From the NCBI GenBank assembly GCA_022566435.1, contig JADFIX010000015.1, positions 1 through 13,932 on the forward strand: DNA of 13,932 nt, in the 5' to 3' direction. Shown here piece by piece: positions 1 to 7,217 of this stretch; within the stretch, counting starts at the first letter, position 1, and each line of letters opens with the position of its first letter. Source of the DNA: Planctomycetota bacterium (GTDB lineage Bacteria; Planctomycetota; Phycisphaerae; UBA1845). The position numbers and the translations under genes were made by a program. The notes under the pieces were generated by a model, which saw only the letters and a list, made by a program, of their open reading frames with translations, searched no databases and was not told where the DNA came from.

Positions 1-1163
1 TGCGTGCGGACGAAACGCTCTACCGCTACGAGGGCGACGTGCATCCGATGGACCCGTCGGCGGAGTGGGTAGAATTCAACCCCTGCGAGCCACCGTGCAC
101 CGAGTTCATGGAAGATGGTCACTTCGTACGTTTCTGGTCGGAGACGGGCGACCATACGACCTACGATAAGCGGATCGCCGTGCCCCCAACCCCCCCCCCC
201 CACGCTGTGGGTCGAGTGGCGCTTCCGCTCCAACTTCCCGCTGGGACCGATCTTAACAGGTTGTGACGCCGCATTCAGTGTGCATTACAAGTTTTTTGTC
301 GATCGGCTGGATCTCACCGGCGACTCGGTGATCACGGCCAGCCAGGCAGACTTTGTTCTCGGCCTCGACATGAGCGAATTTCACACGTACCGATTCGAGA
401 GTCTGGACGGCATGAACTATTGGTGGTCCATCGATGGAGACAGGTTTGCCGTCCTCTTTCAGGATGGTGTCGAGAACGGTTTTAACACAATCCAAATGTG
501 GGGTCAGGGCGGCTGCCTCAGCGACTTTATCCCCGACATGAGAAACGAATGGGATTACGTGCGTTACTGAACGATCACTACGGCGAGCGCATCGTCGACA
601 CCGATCCGCCAAGCGGCTTCGTTACTTCCGGCGTCTTGAACAGTCTGGACACGTTCACGGTTACCTTCGACGCCGCCAACTACGTCTACCTCGATCAGAT
701 TTCGGTCACCACGACCGGTGGGATAGCTCCCACAGTCATCTCCGTCCGCCGTCGCGAGAATGACGAGCCGGACCGGGTGGAAATCGCCCTCGATCAACCC
801 CCGCCCTCGGGCGAGATCAGCCGCTTCATCTTCGACGACGGTGAGGCGATCAACATCATCGAGTTCGCCGACTTCCAGATCGGCCAGGCCGCTTGCTGTC
901 TCAGTGACGGCAGTTGCCAGAATCTCACGGAAGAAGCCTGCGACAGCATAACCGGTGCGGTTTTCCGCGGCGCGGGGACGTCGTGTCTGGGCGACAACGA
1001 CAACAGCGGCGAGGACGACGCCTGCGACGACCTATTCGATGTCCCCGCCGTTTCCGATTGGGGTGTCGTTTCTTTGACACTATTACTCCTCACCGTCGGC
1101 ACCCTCCTCATCCGCCGCCCGAGAACGGATCCGCGCTGCGCGAATTCGCGCCGTGAGTCATGA
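1..1163 (+). pseudogene. Decayed secreted LamG-like protein with Cys-rich module and CTERM sorting tail (5' end off the window)
   Basis: Three reading-frame pieces read as one protein. Positions 3-201 (frame 3) give DETLYRYEGDV through a Pro-rich stretch. After a 12-C run (190-201) the sense continues in frame 1 (202-567: TLWVEWRFRSNFPLG to NEWDYVRY), with the feel of a LamG/concanavalin-like domain. Frame 1 then meets TGA at 568-570, reads Thr-Ile, and from 579 the sense is back in frame 3 (YGERIVDTDPPSGFV) to the stop at 1161-1163. So one extra C, one nonsense codon (GGA to TGA would be one change) and one missing base near 577 break the gene. The end carries a Cys-rich module (about 888-1030, ACCLSDGSC...) and a sorting tail at 1041-1121: VPAVSDWG, a hydrophobic helix, then RRP, which resembles IPTL/PEP-CTERM exosortase signals. 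Gene callers would probably report the 3' piece as a separate short hypothetical protein. A functional phase-variable gene or sequencing errors are alternatives to decay. Its role would be at the cell surface; the ligand is unknown. Confidence 0.72.
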
Positions 1164-1168
1164 GAATT

Positions 1169-1189
1169 CAGTTATCAGTCATCAGTTGT
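1169..1189. repeat. Three tandem degenerate heptamers (CAGTTAT/CAGTCAT/CAGTTGT)
   Basis: Directly after the stop of the broken CTERM gene, three adjacent 7-mers share CAGT at their start and follow each other without a gap, with a further CA after the last. Similar TCAGTTATCAG-type low-complexity strings occur between genes in several bacterial groups. No function is visible. Confidence 0.6.
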
Positions 1190-1207
1190 CAATCGATTGG
1201 CTTACCC

Positions 1208-1231
1208 TTCGTCGCTCCGTCGCTTCGTCGC
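1208..1231. repeat. Three tandem octamers TTCGTCGC/TCCGTCGC/TTCGTCGC
   Basis: Copies one and three are identical, and copy two differs by one base. The array lies 18 bp after the heptamer array and about 65 bp before the trpS start. It may be a slippage product or a binding site; nothing in the sequence decides this. Confidence 0.6.
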
Positions 1232-1248
1232 TCATCAAAATCGCCCGC

Positions 1249-1288
1249 TTGACAAGGTTGCAGGCACACGCAACCCTAGTCACGGGAG
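1249..1288 (+). promoter_or_regulatory. Possible trpS leader: TTGACA box, GGTTGC/GCAACC hairpin and Shine-Dalgarno
   Basis: TTGACA (1249-1254) matches a -35 consensus, but no good -10 box follows at 16-18 bp, so the promoter is uncertain. A perfect 6-bp inverted repeat, GGTTGC (1256-1261) and GCAACC (1270-1275) with an 8-nt loop, lies next. GGGAG (1284-1288) is a good ribosome binding site 7 nt before the ATG at 1296. The hairpin could act in the mRNA leader or as an operator. No T-box features such as a specifier loop or long anti-terminator are seen in this short leader. Confidence 0.35.
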
Positions 1289-1295
1289 ATTTCTT

Positions 1296-2279
1296 ATGCG
1301 CATGCTTTCCGGAATCCAACCGAGCGGCAAGCTCCACCTTGGCAATTACCTTGGGGCCATGAAGCAGCATATCGAGCAGCAGAACGAGCACGAGGGATTC
1401 TATTTCATCGCCAATTACCACTCGCTCACGACCGTCCAGGACCCCGATACACTGCGAAAATGGACGCGGGACGTCGCCCTGGACTATCTCGCACTGGGAC
1501 TGGATCCCGAGAAGGTCGCACTCTTTCGCCAAAGCGATATTTCCGAGGTCTTGGAACTCACTTGGCTGCTGGCGACCGTCACCGGCAAGGGGCTTTTGGA
1601 GCGGGCGACGTCCTACAAGGACAAGATCAACAAGGGGCTGTCTCCCTCCATGGGGTTGTTTTGCTATCCGATCCTGATGGCCGCCGACATCCTGATCTAC
1701 CGCAGTGATTTGGTCCCCGTCGGCAAAGATCAGGTCCAACACGTCGAAATGACGCAGGACATGGCCGGCTACTTCAATTCGACCTTCGGGCGGGAGGTCT
1801 TCAAACGACCCGAGCCCATGCTGAACGAGGCGCTGATCGTGCCGGGCATCGATGGGCAGAAAATGTCGAAGAGCTACGGAAACGCCATCGACTTGTTCGA
1901 CACCCCAAAACGGACGCGCAAACGCATCATGAGTATCAAGACCGACAGCACGCCGGTGGAAGCGCCGAAGTCTCCCGAAACGTGTAATGTCTTCTCGCTT
2001 TACAAATTGATGGCGACGGGCGACGAAGTCAAGGCCCTCGAGGAACGGTATCTCGCCGGGGGCATGGGGTATGGCGAGGCCAAGGAACTGTTGGCCCAAG
2101 TCGTCGAGCGAGTGCTCGGACCCGCGCGGGAGCGCCGCGAAAAGCTGGAGGCCGATCACGACTACGTGGAAGACGTGTTATTGGCCGGTGCCGCCAAGGC
2201 ACGTCGCGTGGCGAGCCAAGTGATGACCGAGGCACGCGACGCGTGCGGTATTATTATTGCCGGGGATATGCCCAAGTGA
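1296..2279 (+). CDS. trpS: Tryptophanyl-tRNA synthetase
   Basis: A cytoplasmic class I aminoacyl-tRNA synthetase that activates tryptophan with ATP and charges tRNA-Trp. The 327-residue length is normal for bacterial TrpS. The start MRMLSGIQPSGKLHLGNY places the HIGH-type motif as HLGN at residues 14-17, and KMSKS is complete at residues 189-193 (GQKMSKSYGN). ATG at 1296 is chosen because it has GGGAG seven bases upstream and because family members begin just before the SGIQPSG strand; the open frame upstream to 1197 has no family similarity and covers the octamer repeats. It is the first gene of an operon: its TGA overlaps the GTG start of scpA. No defect is seen. Confidence 0.97.
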   Translation: MRMLSGIQPSGKLHLGNYLGAMKQHIEQQNEHEGFYFIANYHSLTTVQDPDTLRKWTRDVALDYLALGLDPEKVALFRQSDISEVLELTWLLATVTGKGLLERATSYKDKINKGLSPSMGLFCYPILMAADILIYRSDLVPVGKDQVQHVEMTQDMAGYFNSTFGREVFKRPEPMLNEALIVPGIDGQKMSKSYGNAIDLFDTPKRTRKRIMSIKTDSTPVEAPKSPETCNVFSLYKLMATGDEVKALEERYLAGGMGYGEAKELLAQVVERVLGPARERREKLEADHDYVEDVLLAGAAKARRVASQVMTEARDACGIIIAGDMPK

Positions 2280-3451
2280 CGGATTACAGAGTTGCCCTTG
2301 ATGTCTACCACGGTCCCCTGGACCTGTTGCTCTTTCTGATCAAGCGCGAAGAGATCGACATCTACGACATTCCCATCTTGCGTATCACCGAACAGTATTT
2401 GCAGTACGTCCAACTCCTGGAAAAAGTCGATCCGGAAGTCGTCGGCGAGTTTCTCGTGCTGGCCGCCACACTGATGGAAATCAAGTCGCGGACCCTGCTT
2501 CCGCGTCCGCCCGTTTTGGAGGACGATGAGGAACTCGATGATCCGAGACTCGAACTCGTTCGACAGCTTCTCGAATACAAGCGATTCAAGGACGCCGCCC
2601 ATTCCCTGGGCGAAGCGGCCGGGCAACGGGCCATGCAACACATGCGCGTGCCGGTGCAACCGCCGGTGCCCGAGGACGAAATCGAACTGGAAAACCTGGA
2701 GATTTGGGACCTTTTCGAGGCGTTCAATCAACTGCTGGAGCAGACCGGCAAGACGGGGGCCGTCCATACCGTGGGCGTTGACGATACGCCCGTTACCCTT
2801 CACGCCGAGGACATCGTTGATTCGATTGAGCGGGCGGGCGGCGAGCAGAAATTCAATGAAATCTTCGCCGGGCGCAATCGTGCGGAGATGATCGGTTTGT
2901 TTCTTGCGCTTCTCGAACTCATGCGGCAGCATCGCGTACGGGTTTTCCAGGAGCGACCGTCGGCCCCGATCCTGATCGTGCTTCTCGATTCCAAGCCTCT
3001 CGATGCGGCATCGATTGATGATGTGGTAGACGTCGACGACGGGGCGGCAGATGGACCGCCGGGCGGCGGGCACATGGAGCCGACTGACCAGACCCGTTTC
3101 GAATCTGACGCCGCAGCAAAAGACGCCTCGGCGAGTGACAACGTCAATGCGAACGGCGACGAGGGGGAAGACGATCCCGTGCGGTCGGAGGACGAAGCGT
3201 CCGACCCTGGAAATCGTGGCGCGGCAGACGGTCATGCGGGCGCGGAACTCTTGGCTGACGCTGATTTTCCAGCCGATGAGGTTCTTCCGAAGGCGGCAGT
3301 GAAGCCTGGGGATTCGATCGAGACACCGCCGCCCATGAATGATACCGCCGCCGAACGGGTCTCATTCGACGTCGAACATGGCGAACTGAAAACAGGCGGC
3401 GGACGACTTCCCGATCGCCGCGACGAAACATTCCGTCACCAACCGGAGTAG
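2276..3451 (+). CDS. scpA: Segregation and condensation protein A (kleisin) with long acidic C-terminal tail
   Basis: ScpA is the kleisin subunit that bridges SMC heads, with ScpB, in the bacterial condensin complex on the nucleoid. The N-terminal part is typical: DVYHGPLDLLLFLI, then IDIYDIPILRITEQYLQYV and a MEIKSRTLLP helix. The C-terminal winged-helix region ends near residue 238 (PILIVLLD). A further 153 residues follow, rich in Asp, Glu, Gly and Ala and of low complexity, making the protein 391 residues against roughly 250-270 for common ScpA. The start is GTG at 2276, inside the trpS stop (GTGA overlap), with GGGGA at 2262-2266; an upstream in-frame ATG at 2243 would only add residues of poor similarity. 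Translational coupling to trpS is likely. No scpB is in the window. Confidence 0.93.
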   Translation: MTDYRVALDVYHGPLDLLLFLIKREEIDIYDIPILRITEQYLQYVQLLEKVDPEVVGEFLVLAATLMEIKSRTLLPRPPVLEDDEELDDPRLELVRQLLEYKRFKDAAHSLGEAAGQRAMQHMRVPVQPPVPEDEIELENLEIWDLFEAFNQLLEQTGKTGAVHTVGVDDTPVTLHAEDIVDSIERAGGEQKFNEIFAGRNRAEMIGLFLALLELMRQHRVRVFQERPSAPILIVLLDSKPLDAASIDDVVDVDDGAADGPPGGGHMEPTDQTRFESDAAAKDASASDNVNANGDEGEDDPVRSEDEASDPGNRGAADGHAGAELLADADFPADEVLPKAAVKPGDSIETPPPMNDTAAERVSFDVEHGELKTGGGRLPDRRDETFRHQPE

Positions 3452-3455
3452 CCTC

Positions 3456-3923
3456 ATGACACCGAGCGAACGACTTGCCGCCCTCGAGATCGATTTGCCG
3501 AAAGTGCCCAGCCCGGCCGGAAGCTACGTACCAGCGGTACGTACCGGGCATTACGTGTACACCAGCGGACAACTTCCCATGCGTGACGGGCAATTGCTCT
3601 GCGCGGGCAAGGTCGGCGCCGACGTGTCGGTCGAAGAGGCATCCGCCGGGGCCGCAGTGGCTATTCTCAACGCCGTCGCGGCGGCGGCCCATGCCGCCGG
3701 CGGGATCGACAGAATCTCGCGTGTGATCCGGGTGGGCGTTTTCGTCCAGAGTGCCCCCGGTTTCACCGCCCAGCCGACGGTCGCCAACGGGGCGAGCGAT
3801 CTGTTGGTAGGCATCTTCGGCGACGCCGGCAAACACGCCCGCGCTGCCGTCGGGGCCAACGAACTACCCCTCAACACCGCCGTCGAGGTCGAACTGCTGG
3901 TGGAAGTGACCGACGCGGCGTAG
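3456..3923 (+). CDS. RidA/YjgF/YER057c/UK114-family protein
   Basis: A 155-residue protein of the RidA superfamily: small trimeric cytoplasmic proteins, some of which hydrolyse reactive imine/enamine intermediates. Visible family features are SPAGSYVPAVRTGHYVYTSG near the N terminus, the central AAAAHAAGGIDRISRVIRV, and the C-terminal ARAAVGANELPLNTAVEVE strand. The length and the KHARAAVGANELPL region fit the longer YjgH-like branch rather than the canonical approx. 128-residue RidA, so deaminase activity should not be assumed. It starts 4 nt after the scpA stop, with CCGGAG at the scpA end as the ribosome binding site, so it is the third gene of the trpS-scpA operon. Confidence 0.9.
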   Translation: MTPSERLAALEIDLPKVPSPAGSYVPAVRTGHYVYTSGQLPMRDGQLLCAGKVGADVSVEEASAGAAVAILNAVAAAAHAAGGIDRISRVIRVGVFVQSAPGFTAQPTVANGASDLLVGIFGDAGKHARAAVGANELPLNTAVEVELLVEVTDAA

Positions 3924-3957
3924 AATGACCAAAAACTCTCTGTTCATGTCCAGATAA

Positions 3958-3988
3958 ACTGTATATCAGTAAGTATATAATTTACAGT
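3958..3988. promoter_or_regulatory. AT-rich region with ACTGTA/TACAGT inverted repeat and a TATAAT box
   Basis: ACTGTA (3958-3963) and TACAGT (3983-3988) are perfect inverted arms 19 bp apart, enclosing TATAAT at 3976-3981. No clear -35 box lies at the right distance. The sharp AT-rich change after the RidA gene marks this as a separate regulatory region for the downstream cassette rather than read-through from the operon. Confidence 0.3.
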
Positions 3989-4037
3989 ATGTTACGTGTG
4001 TCTTGTGCAGATTTTCTTTATATCTATCATTTTATTC

Positions 4038-4066
4038 TGGACAATATGGACAATATTGTGTATAGT
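4038..4066 (+). promoter_or_regulatory. Promoter with embedded operator for the NACHT-MNT/HEPN cassette
   Basis: TGGACA (4038-4043) and TATAGT (4061-4066) are separated by exactly 17 bp, the ideal spacing of a housekeeping-sigma promoter. TGGACAATA occurs twice in tandem (4038-4046 and 4047-4055). A perfect 10-bp palindrome, ACAATATTGT (4050-4059), lies in the spacer between the boxes, and TAT/ATA arms flank it at 4045-4047 and 4062-4064. A repressor bound there would block RNA polymerase. The first domain of the following protein is an HTH, so autoregulation is the natural inference. Transcription would start near 4073, leaving a leader of only about 15 nt. Confidence 0.55.
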
Positions 4067-4088
4067 TCTATCAGAAAAGAGACAAGTG

Positions 4089-7000
4089 ATGAGAGTCAAT
4101 ACGTCCAAGCTGCGAGACCTGATGACCGAGCGTGGGATGTCGAGTTCCGCATTGGCTTCGGCTGCTGATATTTCTCGGACGACCCTTGGGAAGCTCACTA
4201 CGCAGGACTCGCCGACCGTCTACGCAAAAACCGTTCGCAAGCTTGCGAATGCCCTGGGCGTGTCGGCGGAAACACTCGACCCCAATGGGCTCGAGACGAT
4301 CTATTGTCAGCGAGTAACGCGGGAACACGAGCACACCGACTTGGGCGGTTTGGGATTCGTGGTGCGGGATGATGCGATTCCTATCGATCGTGTCTTCATG
4401 CCGCCGCGCGTGAATCGTCCACGTGAGGAAAACTGCTCGGAATCGGCACCGGGTGGGCATCGTTCCAACGGCAAGCCATCCGAAAAACGAAAATCGCTAC
4501 CATTGCCGATGGCGCTGCGTGAATCACACCGGTTGTTCTTGCTTGGCGACCCCGGGGCGGGCAAGACGACCGCCCTTCGATATCTGGCTTGGATGTATGG
4601 CTCATCAGAGCGCGCGAATTCGGAATACCCATCCGATGTCAGTGTTCCCGTTTTCGTCCGCTTAGCCGATTGGGCAGAGCAACTGCGAGAAGACCCGAAA
4701 GTCGATATCGTATCCGCGGCACTTTGGCAACTCGGCATGTCCGATAGACCCGACCTTGCCGATTGGTTGCGCGGGCAACTCGCAAAGGGACGCGTCTTAC
4801 TCTTGCTCGACGGGCTTGATGAAGTCGGTGTTGCGGATCACCTAGTCACGGTGAAAGATAAGATCCGTAACGTCGTCGAAGCGTATCCCGAAGCCCGCGT
4901 AATCATCACCAGCCGAATTGTCGGATTCACGAAACCCAAGCTCGGCAGAGCGTTCGACGTTCGCAATGTGGAATCATTGAGCAAGACGTCGATTCGACGA
5001 TTCGTTCGCGCGTGGTGTGCCGTGCGGCACGGACACCCGACGGAGCGGAAGTGTGAAACTTGCGATCGCGACGTCGAGCGTCTGAGACACGCCGTTGTCG
5101 ACAACGCCCGAATCGCGGCACTCGCACAGAACCCGATGATACTGACGATGCTGTGTATGCTCTACAAGGCCGGTGCATCGCTGCCGCGGCAGCGATGGCA
5201 GCTTTACGAACGGATTTGCGATGCATTCTTAGTCTCTTGGGAAGAAAAAAAGGGACGAACCATTGTTGGATCGCCGGATCACGCGACGCACGTCGAGGAC
5301 CGTGAGATTCGTTGGATTCTGGAGTCCATCGCCCTGGAGATGCAGAAGAACGATTGGACTCTGGTATCGCGTTGGTGGCTCTGCCGGAGCATAGAGTCCT
5401 TCCTACGCGACGAACTGCGCCTGTCATCCGATCAAGCGGCTCGGGAAGCGGAGTCGCTGCTTAGGAGCCTTCACCAACGATCCGGTCTGCTTGTCGAGCG
5501 TGGCCCCGAACGGTATGCATTTCGACATAAGGCCATCCAGGAGTATCTTGCCTCACGAGCAATCCTTCAACTGGAAGATTCGATCGAATCGATCCGCGAT
5601 TACATCTACCATCCTTCTTGGAATGAGGTCGTCCGACTTGTCGCGGCACAGCTCGATCGCCGGCGCGTTCCCCAATTCCTGCGGACCATTCTCGACGATC
5701 CTGATCCGACAGGGCGGTTCATTCGTCGCGGGCTCTTAATGGTCTTGGGCTGTTTGGCGGACGGAGCTTCGCTTTTTGACGAGTCACTATTATCGCAGAT
5801 CGAGGAGGAAGCGAGACAATTGGGCGAGACGAAGTGGCTGGGTTTTGCGTTCGATGCCTTTGAGCAACTGAGCGAAATGCGTTCCACCAGGCTAGAAGCC
5901 TTTGCCCTCCGAAGCGCCGAAGGTATTTACGCGACTGCGGAAAAATCGCTACCAGATTTCTACTCCGTACAGCTTTTGCTTGCTCAATGCGAGGCAGACC
6001 TTGTCGGTATGATGCCAGAAACGAATAGGGAAAGTAAGCCCGAGGAAGGTCCGGCAGAGATCAAACCGGTTGAAGAGTCGACGCTAAAGATCAAGGACTC
6101 GGTGATTGTTAATTTCACGCGTGTTACGCCGCCTGACGAATTCGGCAATCGGTGGACAGACGCCGTTTTCGAGCAGTTGACGGACGATTCGTCGGTGCGG
6201 ATTCGTGAAATTTGCGCGCTTGAGTTAGGACGTTTCGTGGGGCACAAGAGGAAGATTTGCGAGCGGCTCATGGCGGCGATCGACGTTGAGAGTGCGAGAG
6301 AAGTCAGAGAGGCAATCGTCGAAGCGACGCGGAAGAGTGCGCGACAAAAACCCATACGTCAGAAGCTCTTGCGTATTCTGGAGAACGACGAGGATGAGCA
6401 CGTGAGGGCGGCGGCGGCGGGTGCCCTGCGATCGATCGCCGTGAAGGATTCGATGATTCGCGCCAGGCTCGTCACCGTCCTCTCCTCGCCCGGTGATGCT
6501 GTCGTTCGTGCCGGCGCCGCCAGCGCGTTATCCCCTTGCGTTTCCCACTTTGATGACATTCGTGAACTTCTCGTAAAAAAAATCCTTGATGAGAATGAGG
6601 ACGAACACGTTCGGGCCGCGTCTCTCCACTCGATAGACCACGACTTGCTATCGCTTCAGAAAGCGATTGACTGTCTCAAGAATCTCGTTTCCGGTTCGCC
6701 GGATGCTCTTCTTCCTCGTGCAGCAGCACAAGTCCTTTCCGAGTACGCGACGCGAGGGAGCGCGGAATGGTCGTCCATGCCTATCGAGCAGATTGAGCGT
6801 GTACTGGTTTCCGTCAAGAAGCCGTGCATACATGTACTCGAGGCACTTCGCGCGCTCGTTGACACGAGAGAAGTCCGACGGCTCGGGATTCTTCCGGAGA
6901 AGCGATTAGAACGCTCGCTCGCCGGCGTTCGCGATTCCATTGAGAGCGCGTTCGTGTTCGGGTCGGCCGCGTGTAACGAGCAAGGTAAGGAAAGCGACGT

Positions 7001-7217
7001 CGACCTGATGGTGATCGGCAATGTGACGCTCAAAGAACTGACTCCCGGTCTGCGGAGTGCGGAAGAGCAACTTGGGCGACAAGTGAATGTCGTGATCTAT
7101 ACACCCGATGATTGGCGCCGCCGACTAAGGGAAAGGATTCCCTTCGCCGTCGAAGTACAGAAGGGCAAGAAGCGTTTTGTCATTGGAGGACAACATGAGC
7201 TTGCAGCAATGGCTTGA
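4089..7217 (+). CDS. HTH-NACHT NTPase-HEAT repeat-MNT nucleotidyltransferase fusion protein
   Basis: A 1042-residue multidomain protein, probably a cytoplasmic sensor/switch. Residues 1-60 form a Cro/CI-type HTH (LRDLMTERGMSSSALASAAD, then ISRTTLGKL). A linker (60-145) leads to a NACHT ATPase: Walker A GDPGAGKTT (153-161, K159), Walker B LLLLDGLDE (D241, D244, E245), an ITSR sensor strand (R276) and the helical FRHKAIQEYLASR signature (H480). HEAT repeats follow, with Val-Arg recurring at 703, 739, 772, 806 and 841. The C terminus (about 940-1042) is a minimal nucleotidyltransferase: G958-S959, ten residues, D970-V-D972, which is the GSX10DXD motif of MntA-type enzymes. A usual third acidic position appears to be Asn1000 (QVNVVIY). 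GTG 4086 is an equal start candidate, one codon earlier. The last 23 nt overlap the HEPN gene. Bacterial NACHT proteins are known in antiphage defence, and MNT enzymes AMPylate HEPN toxins. Joining these roles here is inference. Confidence 0.88.
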   Translation: MRVNTSKLRDLMTERGMSSSALASAADISRTTLGKLTTQDSPTVYAKTVRKLANALGVSAETLDPNGLETIYCQRVTREHEHTDLGGLGFVVRDDAIPIDRVFMPPRVNRPREENCSESAPGGHRSNGKPSEKRKSLPLPMALRESHRLFLLGDPGAGKTTALRYLAWMYGSSERANSEYPSDVSVPVFVRLADWAEQLREDPKVDIVSAALWQLGMSDRPDLADWLRGQLAKGRVLLLLDGLDEVGVADHLVTVKDKIRNVVEAYPEARVIITSRIVGFTKPKLGRAFDVRNVESLSKTSIRRFVRAWCAVRHGHPTERKCETCDRDVERLRHAVVDNARIAALAQNPMILTMLCMLYKAGASLPRQRWQLYERICDAFLVSWEEKKGRTIVGSPDHATHVEDREIRWILESIALEMQKNDWTLVSRWWLCRSIESFLRDELRLSSDQAAREAESLLRSLHQRSGLLVERGPERYAFRHKAIQEYLASRAILQLEDSIESIRDYIYHPSWNEVVRLVAAQLDRRRVPQFLRTILDDPDPTGRFIRRGLLMVLGCLADGASLFDESLLSQIEEEARQLGETKWLGFAFDAFEQLSEMRSTRLEAFALRSAEGIYATAEKSLPDFYSVQLLLAQCEADLVGMMPETNRESKPEEGPAEIKPVEESTLKIKDSVIVNFTRVTPPDEFGNRWTDAVFEQLTDDSSVRIREICALELGRFVGHKRKICERLMAAIDVESAREVREAIVEATRKSARQKPIRQKLLRILENDEDEHVRAAAAGALRSIAVKDSMIRARLVTVLSSPGDAVVRAGAASALSPCVSHFDDIRELLVKKILDENEDEHVRAASLHSIDHDLLSLQKAIDCLKNLVSGSPDALLPRAAAQVLSEYATRGSAEWSSMPIEQIERVLVSVKKPCIHVLEALRALVDTREVRRLGILPEKRLERSLAGVRDSIESAFVFGSAACNEQGKESDVDLMVIGNVTLKELTPGLRSAEEQLGRQVNVVIYTPDDWRRRLRERIPFAVEVQKGKKRFVIGGQHELAAMA
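7185..7189 (+). promoter_or_regulatory. Strong Shine-Dalgarno for the HEPN gene inside the NACHT-MNT gene
   Basis: GGAGG ends 5 nt before ATG 7195. It fixes that ATG as the start in preference to the in-frame TTG at 7177, and lets ribosomes finishing the NACHT-MNT gene (stop 7215-7217) reinitiate on the HEPN gene. Confidence 0.75.

Noticed and set aside
1182..2159. Long minus-strand open frame (325 codons) opposite trpS
   Set aside because: It is a shadow of trpS: no recognisable domain, composition rich in His/Gln/Arg/Asp as expected from the complement of a GC-rich gene.
2162..3235. Long minus-strand open frame (357 codons) opposite scpA
   Set aside because: Complement of a clear scpA; no family features and no ribosome binding site.
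3144..3836. Minus-strand open frame (230 codons) opposite the scpA tail and the RidA-family gene
   Set aside because: Arg/Pro/His-rich shadow of two supported forward genes.
3996..4088. N-terminal extension of the NACHT protein with a hydrophobic stretch (FFISIILFWTIWTILCIVL)
   Set aside because: It looks like a membrane helix but is translated from the AT-rich promoter and operator. It would place a membrane anchor directly before an HTH; ATG 4089 after the promoter is the better start.
5052..5063. CETC in the NACHT helical region as a zinc site
   Set aside because: A single CxxC with no second pair nearby; not enough to call metal binding.
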